Below are positions 31,991-44,663 of a stretch of DNA of 50,000 nt, one piece after another. The stretch covers positions 1 through 50,000 of the forward strand of contig LUCW03000057.1 of assembly GCA_001586965.3 (NCBI GenBank), written 5' to 3'. The position numbers were made by a program, and so were the translations under genes. The notes beneath the pieces were generated by a model that was not told the origin of the DNA, searched no databases, and saw nothing but the letters and a program-made list of their open reading frames with translations. The DNA is from Sphaeroforma sirkka (lineage: Eukaryota; Opisthokonta; Ichthyosporea; Ichthyophonida). Numbering within the stretch: the stretch's first letter is position 1; the number at the start of each line of letters is the position of its first letter.

Positions 31991-32611
31991 TTCGGTCGCC
32001 GTCATGTTCCGTTTGCTGACTTCACGGATGACCTTCCGGGGAATCAGCCGGTCACCAATGAGGCTTGGGCACACCGGCTGGATCGTTTGCACGACACTAT
32101 CTTGCCGACGCTTTACAAAGTCACGCAGAAATACGCAGACACACTATCCAGGCAGTTTGACCGCCTCCATGCTTACGATTTTATCGCCTTTCAACCAGGG
32201 GATGTGGTAATGGTACGGTCCGAAGGTCGCACAACCAAAGCAATGCGACCAATGTTTGGACTATACGTGGTCAAAGCCAGACATGGACAAGGATATGAAC
32301 TGACGCACAAGGATGGTTCACTTCCAGATACTTTCAAAGGTAAACCAGTTAGAGTGGAACTTTTGCGACTAGTCCATAGAGCCACCGAAAAGCCTTTAGA
32401 AGATCATATGTGGCAGGATAGTTCCTCGTTCCGTTACATCATTCGACATAGACAGAATGATTCCACAGGGAATACAGAATACTTGGTTCGCTGGAGGGAT
32501 GGTGATCCAACTTGGGAGTCAGCCGAAGCTTTTGACGATCCGAATGACATCGCGGCATACCACACAGCCGAGCAAACTCGGCAGAAGAAGAAAGCGGCAC
32601 AACAACAATAA
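31920..32611 (+). CDS. G2 integrase C-terminal domain and chromodomain
   Basis: Within the open frame 31907-32611: RRHKTAPFSAYFGRRHVPFADF, DRLHDTILPTLYKV, GDVVMVRSEGRTTKAMRPMFGLYVVKAR (equivalent of the GPY/F region), and KGKPVRVELLRLVH. Next comes a chromodomain (FRYIIRHRQNDSTGNTEYLVRW, then GDPTWESAEAF and DDPNDIAAYH, about 32430-32570), ending in a Lys/Gln tail. Chromoviral integrases use this domain to target chromatin. The stop at 32609-32611 is the end of pol. Confidence 0.88.
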
Positions 32612-33022
32612 TTCCAACGTTACGTTGATGAATACCAGATGTCTACCATCTACTTCCGGATCGGAGTTTGTCTCTCCTCGTGAGATTTCACCACGGTATA
32701 GAGGCGAACGACGATTCCACAACTCGAGCTTATAGGCGAGTATAACTCCAGCGGATACCCTAGCTTATGGGGGGTGAAAACATACCAGCGGATACCCTAG
32801 CTTTTGGGGGGGGTGAAAATATACCAGCACAGCCGGGATGGTTCAAAAGACCAGTATCCAAGGCACGAACTTACTCAGCAGAAGGATTTCGTAAGTTTAT
32901 ATGTATATATATATATTGTTTAATTTACACTACTAGTTTTATATGTTAAATTTTCAATAGTTTAAGAGGTCATTTATTTTTGAAGCTCTTCAATCACTGG
33001 TGACACTTGAGCTTGAGGGGAG
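32612..33022 (+). other. G2 3' untranslated region and polypurine tract
   Basis: A non-coding stretch between the pol stop and the 3' LTR. It contains a tandem CCAGCGGATACCCTAGCTTW repeat (about 32749 and 32787) and a G7 run. It ends with TTGAGGGGAG directly before TGTGG, a plausible plus-strand primer tract. Confidence 0.75.
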
Positions 33023-33202
33023 TGTGGTAAAAGTCCCCTTAAACCACTATCAGTGTGGAGTTAGAATTAGTTTACAATTAATTCACACGAGGTGAATTAT
33101 TTGTAGACCACGTAGACAATCAAATATAAGAATAAATACACCGCACTGAGCCTCAGGGAGACTCAGTAGGTTTTAGTATCGTATTTTGATGTGTTTACCA
33201 CA
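33023..33202 (+). mobile_element. G2 3' LTR (180 bp)
   Basis: TGTGGTAAAAGTCCCC to GTGTTTACCACA. The termini form a 9-bp inverted repeat (TGTGGTAAA / TTTACCACA), intact here and mutated in the 5' copy. CACG follows at 33203-33206. Confidence 0.93.
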
Positions 33203-33812
33203 CACGTTCCGTTCGCCGACTTTACCCATGAAACACCTAAATTACAACCAGTGACCAGTGACGCTTGTGAAGGATACCATCTTACCAACGCTTCACCATA
33301 TGGCCAAGAAGTATACGGGTAAGCTAACGAAGACCTTCGATCGTTCCCATAGCCACGACTTGGTACACTTCGATGAAGGCGATGTGGTGATAGTGCGCTC
33401 TGAAGGCAGAACGACGAAGGCAATGTGTCTACTCTTTGATCCGTATGATACTAAGACTAGAATGAGACAACACTATGAGATAGCGAACAAAGACGGGTTA
33501 ACCCCATCAGACTTTAAAAGCAAGCCGGTCCGTGTCGAACTCCTCCGGTTAGTACACCGTAGTACAGACCCGCCACTCGACGACACATCGTGGGACGAAG
33601 GAGGAGTTGAGTTCCGATACATTATCAAACTTCGCACAAACGATGAGACAGGCAAACTGGAATATTTGGTGCGATGGCGCAAAGGCGACCCAACGCGGGA
33701 GACAGTCGAGGCCTTTAGCGATCCCAACGATATTGCCGCCTGGCACAAGGACTCGCTGACACGCACGCGTAAACGACGCCGCGACCAGATCTGGAGTTTT
33801 ACATGTACATAG
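33203..33812 (+). pseudogene. G1b integrase C-terminus and chromodomain
   Basis: This resumes directly after G2 with CACG then TTCCGTTCGCCGACTTTAC (VPFADFTHE). The open frame 33258-33812 has DTILPTLHHMAKKYTGKL, GDVVIVRSEGRTTKAMCLLF, SKPVRVELLRLVHRS, and a chromodomain with GGVEFRYIIKLRTNDETGKL and LVRWRKGDPTRETVEAF (Arg where Trp is usual). It ends in an Arg-rich tail and a stop. It is the best preserved part of the G1-type relic. Confidence 0.85.
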
Positions 33813-33986
33813 AACACATATATGTTGTGAACGACGGTCCTCTCGAGAAGTGTACTTCGACTCCTCTAGCTATCTGAGGTTAAACGCCAGCACACTGCTC
33901 TAGCTCTCATAGGATAAATGCCAGGTTACCGGTCCTGGTCTAAGTATTCCTTTCCTTATTGCTAAAGCTGGCACGCTAGTAGGCAG

Positions 33987-34221
33987 TGTTGTGGTCGGAA
34001 TACACTCATACAGGGTTTATTAGGTTTATATTGGTTTGTATTGTTTAAGTTTATAATATCAGAATCTGTAAATTTAGTTTGCACCGATCAATGTTCAGAT
34101 TGGCACATGGCTCATACGTAACTAAATTCTGTAGTTTAGGATTGATCACTAACAAAAGAACAACATCTTCCTCTGTACGGAGGGAGAGCTTTGAGAAACT
34201 GTTTTTCGACGTCTTACTACT
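33987..34221 (+). mobile_element. G1b 3' LTR (about 235 bp)
   Basis: Begins TGTTGTGGTCGGAATAC at 33987 and ends near CGTCTTACTAC (34220), by comparison with 7340-7586 and 8388-8520. It follows the G1b pol stop after a 170-bp UTR, where a 3' LTR belongs. The final CA is mutated. With 8388-8520 it brackets the interrupted relic. Confidence 0.65.
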
Positions 34222-34647
34222 GAGTCCAATGAGATAGCATGGTTTCTCTTCGATCTCCGTTGGTTAACCGGCGAAATCGAGTTCTGCCAATGTACCTGCG
34301 CGCGAAGCTTTATCTTAACAGGATATATTTAGGTTCTTAGACTATCATGTAAGCCTCAAACTTGGGGTATGAAAAAGTCGGATATAAAGAGCTGAATTGA
34401 CAACTCAAGATAGAGTGTGAGAGTTATTATGATAGCTGGTGTGAGTATTTTAAGTACAGTTCTATTCCAAATGGATTGCAAGCAAACTGCTTGAACGAAG
34501 ACTCGACCATATATATGCTATTGGGGTAGATATTCTATTTACTAGGTTAGTCAATCAGAATAAGCAAGACTTTGAATGGGATTGTACAATTCAGCAACAA
34601 AGACTTATGACTAAGAGGAAATACTCTAAATGTACATGGCCTACATG
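34222..34647. other. Anonymous AT-rich flank
   Basis: No ORF or repeat that I recognise. The last 20 bases (CTAAATGTACATGG, CTACATGG) partly echo the terminal sequence of the adjoining MITE. Confidence 0.5.
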
Positions 34648-34802
34648 GGAAAGTCACTAAATGTACATACAGATTTACGGGTACGTTTTCTAATTACCCA
34701 ATCAAATTCTCTAAATGCAAGTTTCAATTCTTTTCTCATATTTATTTTAAGGAAAAATTGAAGTACATATAGAGACTTTTTATGTACATTTAGTGACTTT
34801 CC
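34648..34802. mobile_element. MITE with 22-bp perfect TIRs (155 bp)
   Basis: The left end reads GGAAAGTCACTAAATGTAC followed by ATA, and the right end is its exact inverse, ending GTGACTTTCC at 34802. The interior is AT-rich and non-coding. A related, more rearranged copy is at 42860-43009. Length and structure fit a non-autonomous DNA transposon. The superfamily cannot be named because the flanks show no clear target duplication. Confidence 0.82.
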
Positions 34803-35036
34803 AGTGCTGTAATTTTTTTATGACACCAGGGTTCGACACCAGTTCGGAACCTTTTCATAATACAAGGGTTCAACACCAGTTCGGTATTTCACATGGCCGC
34901 GTGTTTAATAGTGAATTTGATTTTTCAAAACCAGTCTCTGAAGAATCTTCAACGACAAACAATTACATTCACAATACTAAATTCTTTCTGCGCACCATTA
35001 TACTGCTGAGATATATATATGGACACACACACACAC

Positions 35037-37129
<2,093 letters not shown>

Positions 37130-37339
37130 GCAGGCGAAAGCGTCAGACATAAGACGAGTCGCAGGCAAAAACGGCAGGTTTAGCGGTCGCAGTCGAGAGC
37201 CTCAGCCTTACTTGTCGCAGGCGACAATCGCAGTCATAGTGGTCGCAAGACCCGGTCTTAGTCGTAGTGGTAGCAGTCTTAACAAATCTCTTTATTATTG
37301 AATAACCATTGCTCAAATTCCAACTACCAATCTTACACG

Positions 37340-40090
37340 TGTGTAGGTATGAAAGTAAAACCTAATGTTGAAGATAGCTGCAAGGTTTGGTTCTCAGCTA
37401 AACGAATAGAAAAACTAATCGGAAAGAGGAGACAAATCGTACTTGTACAGCTAAAAGTTACCAACGAAACCGAAAAAGAGGTATCAAAAATATATCGTAT
37501 TACTGGGGTTTTGTTTGTATATATTTTGTGTTAGCACTGTTCATGCCAAATTGATGTAGTCGGACTTTGCCAACCTGACTCTATTATCGTTTTATTTACA
37601 GAGTACAACATGAATATACTCAAAACCGGCGAAACTTTGAAAGTGTCAGACAAGTATACTGTCCCACAATGTGAGGCAGTCAAGCATCTTGATTCTGCTT
37701 TACAAGCGCATGCAAGGTTGATACTCAAACCATCACAATTAAAAGGGCATGTGAGAACAGTATCAAACCGTACGTTATTGGATCACATAAAACAGTTGCA
37801 GCTAATAGACTCTGTGAGAGATATTCTTATGAAGGTCCCAGACACTGCATTCGTAGGCTATAAAACTATGTGTTTCTACGTAGAAACCGATACTCCTATG
37901 TATGACGGAATCTACTTAGCACTTGGTGACATGAAGCAAGTTTATAAGTATCTACCAAGATGGGGTGCGTTTGATGCTGCACATATGAATACTGTTTCCG
38001 GTGGTGTACTTCAGTTTCTCACCACATACAATGCTAATGGTCATCTGGAGTTGTTAGCTATTTCGACAGCGAGCAAAGAGAATGGGCCCTACTGGAGCAG
38101 ATTTAAGAAAGAGCTCTCTGATAGTTGTTTTCCAAATATGTCTGCGTACCTCGTAGATATAGAAAAAGGTAAGTATTTTCGTTTTGAATTTATAGTTACG
38201 ATACCATGTTTCAAGTGGGACAAATCTTTACCTGATATTTTTTAATGCAAAGCAAGTATTTATTCACTAAGTATATTTATGTTTTAATAGGCATTCATCA
38301 GAGCATCGCAAATTCAGTGCATCAAGTTCAAGCTAGAACTTGTATACTGCATATCATCAAAAAGTGATGAACAACGGGCTACTTGGTAGAAACGATAAAC
38401 CAACTCATCATTCGATATGACTAAAGCAGCTATCAAACAGAAATACATCTACCACGCTCAGGTAAGTATTTATTTGTATACAGGCAAGACTCGGAATGGG
38501 CTTTTTCTTGCACTTCATGCACAAATTGTGGGTTGGTTTGATATTTGCTTACTTATGAATCTAAGAGTATACGAGACAACCATGAGCTTGGAGACAAAAT
38601 TATGGATTACTTGGAGAGTCGAAAGGAAGAATTCGCCAATTATCTATATGTGGAGGCTCGTCGAGAACACAATGCAGTCTTCACTGCTCCAGAAACTTAT
38701 GTAATTAGTAGTGTAGTCCGATTTATTAATCGTCAATCATACAATTTTGTTGCATGTGTAGGACTAACTAAGTTGAATTAATTTAACCTTTTCAAATTCA
38801 AAGGGGATCCTCTCTTGAGACGCGGATATACAACAGCTATGGTTCTGTTTATGGTCAAATAACTTCCAATGGTAGATATGTAAACAATTCGTCCTTTGCT
38901 TACCAGTGACTTGCCCTGCCGCCAAGAAAAAAGTAGTATTCACATATCACTATCCCCTAAAAGTATTTACCTCGCAATTTTGTTAGAGCAAGCAAATTTT
39001 GTGCACCTGGACATGAGAAGTGCAAATATAGGAGATATGCTTATATGAGGAAAAGAAAGGAGTATCAGGACGAAGCTAGGCAACTCAAGAGTGAAGGAAA
39101 GCAGGTATGCAATACTGATATCAAATCAACCATGATTGATCGACAAATCCGTTATTACATTTATGCACGTATACAAACGCTTTTTTCGAATTTAATTTCT
39201 CCAGGTTACACCCTGGGCAGTAGAAAAGACTAAAGCCCACCTCAATAAGTTAAAACAATGCACCGTAACTATCGTGAGCAATGCTGTAAAAGGAGACTGT
39301 TCCGATTGCCAGGTAAACTTCAAATCGCACGGTTCAACAGTTCAGACCTGATCAGTCAAGCTGATACGCTCGATTGTGCGAGCTGCAATTTGCATGTGTC
39401 TGAAGGTATCCCTTGCGGGCATGCTGCGAAGTGCTTTGTGCACATTGCTAAAGTATCTAATATGAATACTTGCTAAAGTATCTAATATGAATACTATCGC
39501 GAGTGATTATAACCTGTGCAACAAATGTTGGTATTCGTGATTGTTTTGGGAAGAAAATTACATCATGCAAACCAGTTTCACGGGACAATCGATGTCCTTT
39601 GACTTTGAAAATATGGAACAGCATTCACTGCTTCCCTGTCCTACTCCGAGACCAGCGGGTCGCCCGAAGAAACGGTACGAAAATTCATCTCGTAGGTAAG
39701 TAATTATGTTTTGATGAGTGTTAATAGAATAACAGTGCTTTTTCAAAGACCAGAATCTGAAACACCTTTTACATTTTGATTGTATTAGGGATCATGTACT
39801 TAAGGAGACTATACACACCTTTTCCACAATGATTGTATCAGGAATCATGTACTTAAGAAGACTAGAACGTGCTCGAAGTGTGGAGAAGCTGGCCATAACA
39901 TCAACACCTGCGATGGTGAGTATGTGATTTATTGATTTATTTGATTCTGCGCGTACTCGTCAGTCTCCATGGCAAGTCTCTTTTGTGTAATCATTTGTGA
40001 CTTTCTTGCTTAAATTTTCTTTATTCTCTTATAGTGACAACTCGTATCAACTAAGAACTTTCGAAGTATACGAAAGCTAATAGAAGATCA
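37340..40090 (+). pseudogene. Mutator-like (MULE) transposase with SWIM finger and zinc knuckle, intron-containing
   Basis: Coding pieces separated by GT-AG introns run on the plus strand. Exon about 37349-37481 has VEDSCKVWFSAKRIEKL. Exon 37602-38168 (acceptor TTATTTACAG, donor GTAAGT) contains the MULE core FDAAHMNTVSGGVLQFLTTY, then ANGHLELLAISTASKEN, and ends YLVDIEKG. Exon from 38291 (acceptor TTTTAATAG) continues IHQSIANSVHQVQARTCILHI. Later pieces include KIMDYLESRKEEFANYL (38600), VTPWAVEKTKAHLNKL (39205), a SWIM finger DCASCNLHVSEGIPCGHA (about 39375-39425), and a CCHC knuckle CSKCGEAGHNINTC (39871-39912). Frameshifts occur, for example at an A run near 38363. The third catalytic residue was not located. 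The element moves by cut-and-paste in related families, but this copy is dead. Confidence 0.78.
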
Positions 40091-40169
40091 CGAAAGTTCA
40101 AGGTAAGGAACATTATCAGTGGTTGCAATGTTGAGTTTGTTGCTTGTGATATATTGTGTAACTGATTTT

Positions 40170-40297
40170 GAGGGTCGTCAATCACCTGCTCAAACGCACA
40201 GAAAAAAACAAACGCCAACGAAGACGCACTCATCGGACCAAAACAAAGACACTGTTAATAATTCGCCCTTACGGGATTTGCCAACGACTGATGCGCC
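40170..40297 (+). pseudogene. Exon copy 1 (SPLRDLPTTDAP), split by the 473-bp repeat
   Basis: Encodes KDTVNNSPLRDLPTTDAP. The coding homology stops at GATGCGCC (40297) and resumes at 40771 with GCGCCACCTTCATCAACGTC, so the 473-bp repeat landed inside this exon. A second, uninterrupted copy of the same exon is at 40900-40978. I do not recognise the peptide. It sits between the zinc-knuckle exon and the Ulp1-like exons. Confidence 0.6.
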
Positions 40298-40770
40298 TAT
40301 TGTTCTCAGATATTAAAGTATCTTGAAGTGTTTTAAGTTTTAAGTGAATAGTCGTGATTTATTTTGATTCGAGTCCCTGCTTTTATATGCATTGGACTTG
40401 TAATTCTTGAGCCATTAAAAACACCTCTTAAGGTGAAGAAGGTTCTCACTTATTCTACGACCCAATCCAAAGGCAGCGTCATCACGTCTTCAACGATTGT
40501 GGCTTCCATTGTAATCTTTGGCCTTATGCTCTTAGATTTGTACTTCTCCGATAGTTAGGGATGCCTTTATGCCCATCCGAGATATTCTATATTGATGATT
40601 CCATACTCCCGGAATTTCGGTTCCGAGATAATTCCATCTAAAATATTTCTGTGTCCCTCTCTGAGTTTAGATTATCTCCTTGGCTGATGCTGGGATAAAC
40701 CTTGTTGAGTATCCGCTGTTTGACTGTAGTTTTATGCTTGGTAAACAATCCTGGTTTACTGCGATCAATA
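40298..40770 (+). mobile_element. 473-bp repeat, direct copy with TSD GCGCC
   Basis: Starts TATTGTTCTCAG, ends CTGCGATCAATA. It is flanked on each side by GCGCC (40293-40297 and 40771-40775), and the interrupted exon is restored if the repeat and one GCGCC are removed. It is therefore an independent insertion. It is homologous in inverted orientation to 36631-37104. A TATA-like TTTTATAT is present near 40381. Confidence 0.85.
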
Positions 40771-41690
40771 GCGCCACCTTCATCAACGTCATCTGCCACG
40801 TATGTCTATTCCGTTTCTTAAAAATATTGAATTGATGCTGATAAAGGAAGAAATCGAGATTCTTTGTTAATGATCGTGACTTTAACGAAAAAACTCAAAA
40901 CAGTGACACCGTTAAGGATTCGCCCCTACGGGAGATGCCAACGACTGATGCGCCACTTTCATCAACCTCATCTGCCACGTATGTATATTCGGTTTCGTTT
41001 AAATATTGAATCGATGCTGATAAGAGAAAGAATTGGATTTTTTTATAAGATAACAAAAATCTGTTCACAGGGGAAATGTAAGACGCATTACTACGTGTAT
41101 AGCGAAACTGATGACGCAATGGGAACAAGCGATTGTCTCGGGAGAACATCAAAGGGAGCTTCTTTACATCAAATTATCAAGCAATATGAAAAGGAGAGGG
41201 GAGTTTTCCTCTTAATGACCTCGTCTAGTTTTGCCGGTATGTAAGGGATTCCAGTGGCGCATTGAATTAATATAGATTTTTTTCAAAATGTGTCTTTCAC
41301 AGAATAAATTGATACAAAGCCTGACTTCCATAGTTTAATTCGCCCTGTCACCGCCCTGTCACAGATATCATTACGTCCGTCCCAGATGCTGATAACAATC
41401 CGACACCTATACAGACAGAAACCTCTCCAGTGGAATGTGACACGGAAACCAATGAAAGTATGTTTTTCAGGCTGTATATCTCTGATAGTTGAGCTAGTGT
41501 AAAGACTATATTTGAGTAACGTAATGATTATATTCATATTCAAAACTTGTGCTTGCTAAAATAAAATGTATATTACTTGGTACAGAGACAGGCTCTTCTA
41601 TCGTTGCAGACAAGGAATGCACATCCAGCCAAATGAGAACAACAGCTAGTACCCACAACGATAATGACTACGCATATTTTTGAGAAAGAT
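40771..41690 (+). pseudogene. Exons between MULE transposase and Ulp1-like protease
   Basis: Likely exons, each closed by a GTATGT-type donor: 40900-40978 (DSPLREMPTTDAPLSSTSS, donor GTATGTATAT); 41070-41238 (acceptor TTCACAG, peptide GKCKTHYYVYSETDDAM then QIIKQYEKERGVF, donor GTATGTAAGG); 41364-41458 (ITSVPDADNNPTPIQTETS, donor GTATGTTT); and 41585-41684 (ETGSSIVADKECTSSQMRTT). The first of these duplicates 40170-40297 plus 40771-40790. The peptides are acidic, Thr/Ser-rich linkers, and none matches a family I know. They fit a long transcript joining transposase and protease modules. Confidence 0.5.
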
Positions 41691-41760
41691 TGTTGTTTCT
41701 CTGTAAGGTGAAACTCGGTAAAGTTTTTATTGATCCCCATATTCCCAACCTACAATTAGC

Positions 41761-42709
41761 AGTGAACTGCCAGAGAAATTAGAGCGTCAAACATATCAGG
41801 CCGAAATCCATGCATCGGGTTCACCAATGAGGGAAAAACTGGCTGCAAACCGCAACGCACGCCTAGCAGCCAAACGAAGCAAGGCGCTTGGCAAGTTTAG
41901 AGTGCTAATGACTAACAAAAACAAGTTGTATCGCTCTACGTTGTTGAGAAAGAGGGCGCCGCCTTCTACAATAAGCAGTGGAGACAGTGAACATGTAGAA
42001 AAGAAGCGAAAAGAGATAATCAACGTAGATACCAATGTAGTGAAAGGTACTGTGGCAGAATCGAAAACATTTTATGTCGGCGGCTGGATCTTGCAGGAGA
42101 ACGTTGTAGTACAATGCTGCAAACCAGGGGAGTGGATCAAAGGCTCGCTTATATCCGGGGTATTCTACCGTTTATCACAATTACCCTCTCTGGCTGTTGG
42201 TTTCTATAATGCTAATGCACACCGAGTATGGATGAAGGACTTATAGAAGTATCGTAGGGCAGAAAGCTTACGACTTATAGGACCACCACAGGTGTCCAAA
42301 AGGATTTCTGTATTGATCTCATGGAATCATAGCAACGTACATTGGAACTTGGCGATTGTTACATTGTACACAACTAACGCTACAGTCACTATTTTAGATG
42401 GTATGCCAAATCCTGTTAGAGCTGGCTTATACAGTACGATGGATGAAATGTTACCTCACAGATAATGTTACATACAGCCTAAAAGTAGGCGGTATAAACC
42501 AACACGACAGTTTTAGCTGTGAGGTTCTGCTTTGTGCTTATGCTGGAGCAGTATCAGAAAATCCACAACTCGTGCATGATTTGGAGGCATTGTCTTCGCA
42601 CGAATATGTGACAAGCGTCCAACATGACAACAGAATTAGAAAATGGATTCCCGAAACACCATTCTCGTATATTCTTGCAAAAGAGCATCGCAGACCACGT
42701 GAGTTGTGA
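41761..42709 (+). pseudogene. Ulp1/C48-like cysteine protease domain next to MULE
   Basis: The frame 41827-42246 starts with a basic helix (REKLAANRNARLAAKRSKAL) and a KKRKEI nuclear-type motif. It leads into the catalytic region: WNHSNVHWNLAIVTLYTTNA (His codon 42340-42342), TVTILDGMPN (Asp 42397-42399), and NQHDSFSCEVLLCAYAG (Gln 42500-42502, Cys 42518-42520). H-D-Q-C in this order with VHW and SC is the Ulp1/SENP (C48) signature. Such proteases remove SUMO or ubiquitin-like proteins. Plant Kaonashi-type MULEs are known to carry one. An in-frame TAG at about 42244 and a frameshift near 42455, between Asp and Gln, inactivate this copy. It could instead be a captured host gene. Confidence 0.68.
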
Positions 42710-42859
42710 ATCAGGCAGTGAGATAAGCTTGAATGAAGCAGCATATATCAACACCGATCAATAAATGACAACTTAACCCCCCCTCAACACATTTATTCGT
42801 AAAAAAAATGGATATAGCCGAAGGCTCTTTAATTTAAATTTAAGCAAATTTTGCACAAT

Positions 42860-43009
42860 AAAGTCACTAAATGTACGTAAAAAAAAAAAAGGTCACTGAA
42901 TGTACATTTGTACATATTTGATCCATATTTCAGTACGTTTTCATCGAGGAAAAGGGTGAATGTAAATTTAGTGACTTTTCCACATTTTCAATGTGCATTT
43001 AGCGACTTT
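42860..43009. mobile_element. Second MITE copy, rearranged
   Basis: Starts AAAGTCACTAAATGTACGT and ends GTGCATTTAGCGACTTT. Two further internal copies of the same word occur: GGTCACTGAATGTACATTTG at 42890, and TGTAAATTTAGTGACTTTTC inverted at 42960. This is the same TIR as the MITE at 34648-34802, arranged as nested or tandem ends. Confidence 0.72.
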
Positions 43010-43766
43010 GTTCTATGACTAAAGTCTGTTCAGATATAGCAAAGGTCGGGATGGATACATTCGCAAGCTTCAAGGAAGATGGAATAAAAGGTAAATATTG
43101 CTTTCATAAATAAATAAATAAGGCAATTATGTGTATCTTCTAACAATGTGACGATCATCGCCTAAGTCAAAGCTATCAAACCGATAGATTGAACCCTATA
43201 TAAAATTAAAGGTCCATGAAAATGGTTCTGAACTAAATACAATCGACGAAAGGAAACTAACACATCTGTTTGTTTGTTTAATTCCGTTAAAAGAATTACA
43301 AACTAACAGAAAGTGTTTCGAGATTAACTATCTATCGTGAATATTTCAATAGTGTAAGATACGCACAATAAGCAGAATGGTCGCATGTCGACAAGCATGT
43401 ATGTTATACGAGAGATTAGAATAGAGATTTATGACGCGGATATTAGGAATGCTAGTTTATGGTATATGGTTTCCTATCTCATCTCGCGTACATGTGTGTA
43501 ATACGTAGTATACTAAATCTTGTACAGTTGTTTCGGGTGGGACAGTATACTTCATTCCATGCCAATGGTTCACACATGCAATACAGAGCGACATACTGAG
43601 CCGATGCCACCATATCTGCTAACTGTCTATCAGTTACGGATGCTCTCGCGTGCAACTGGTGCAATTACTACGAGTGTATATGAACATCGCAGCAGTGCTC
43701 ACATGTCTCGTCTGCTACAACAAATGGACTGATGATAGTTATCACATCCGAATGTAAACGTCAATG
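43010..43766. other. Anonymous sequence
   Basis: AT-rich. Contains an ACCGATAGATTGAACC-type patch and short ORFs of up to 70 codons at 43520-43732 without recognisable motifs. No gene supported. Confidence 0.5.
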
Positions 43767-44232
43767 GACGGGATTTGTCAGATGTGCCAGGTTGACATTG
43801 TGAAATACACCAGTACATGGAACATCACGTAACTTTAGGCTGATTGACACTAACACACCTGAGTTATGTGCGATTGGAGATCAACGTGCACGAGATAAAT
43901 TTGCGTATTACCAATGTCTCATTGGCAATCTTACATTTGCCAAGTGGGTATTTAGATCACCTAGACATGAGATTTACAACAGATTTTTTTCTTCTTCTAT
44001 TTTCAGGGATTTAACATTCTGCGGATCCGCTGTAGTAAAATTGCACATGAGATCACAGTACAGTATCACAAAGATCAATTTTCAAGGCATCAGTGGATGG
44101 GATTTGTCTTGTGTACCAGTTTGACATTGTGAAATACACCATGACATGGAACTGAGTGACATGAACACTCCTGAGTCATGTGGGATTGGTGGTTAACGAG
44201 CATGAGATAAGTTTGCGTAATACAACACATCT
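43767..44232. repeat. Two diverged direct repeats of about 150 bp
   Basis: The block GGACGGGATTTGTC, then TTGACATTGTGAAATACACC, ACATGGAAC, CTGAGTYATGTGNGATTGG and GAGATAARTTTGCGTA occurs at about 43767-43910 and again at about 44093-44222, with roughly 170 bp of other sequence between. Non-coding. They may be pieces of one older element. Confidence 0.8.
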
Positions 44233-44582
44233 CGAATAACCTTTCAGTTAAAAGTTAGCTTATAATAAAGGTGACATTCCATTTTGGTTTGCAGCAGATC
44301 TGGCTGCATGCCGGAACATATAGGATACGAGCCTAATCATTGCCAGAAAGGTTTTATCAGTATAATTAGATTTGGTCTTGCCTACACGTTTCTGATCAAC
44401 AACAAAGATTGATAGCGAGGTACATCGGCAACGAGGTTGTACAAAAAGACAGCAGCCAGGGCGAAGTAAAATGTGATTGACGTCAGAGACTATTGCAGGA
44501 CATAATTTTAACTATCGATGATCATAAGGATGGTTTCAAATATAATATATACAATAAAATATATAGATACACAAAATTTTTG

Positions 44583-44655
44583 TGCCCTTTAGTGAAGTGG
44601 TTAACACGTGTCCCTCCTAAGGACAAGACCTGCGGTTCGAATCCGCAAAGGGCAA
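44583..44655 (+). tRNA. tRNA-Arg (anticodon CCU)
   Basis: A 73-nt cloverleaf with a seven-pair acceptor stem (TGCCCTT / AAGGGCA), U8-A9, D arm GTGA-AGTGGTTA-ACAC and G26. The anticodon stem is TGTCC / GGACA with loop CTCCTAA (anticodon CCT at 44616-44618). A five-base variable loop and T arm TGCGG-TTCGAAT-CCGCA follow, with discriminator A. The internal A and B boxes are intact and no intron is present. The anticodon reads AGG codons as arginine. It is immediately followed by eight T, a pol III terminator. All stems except the fourth D-stem pair match, so it is probably functional. Confidence 0.93.
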
Positions 44656-44663
44656 TTTTTTTT
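44656..44663 (+). terminator. RNA polymerase III T-run terminator
   Basis: Eight consecutive T directly after the discriminator base of the tRNA, as expected for pol III termination. Confidence 0.85.
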
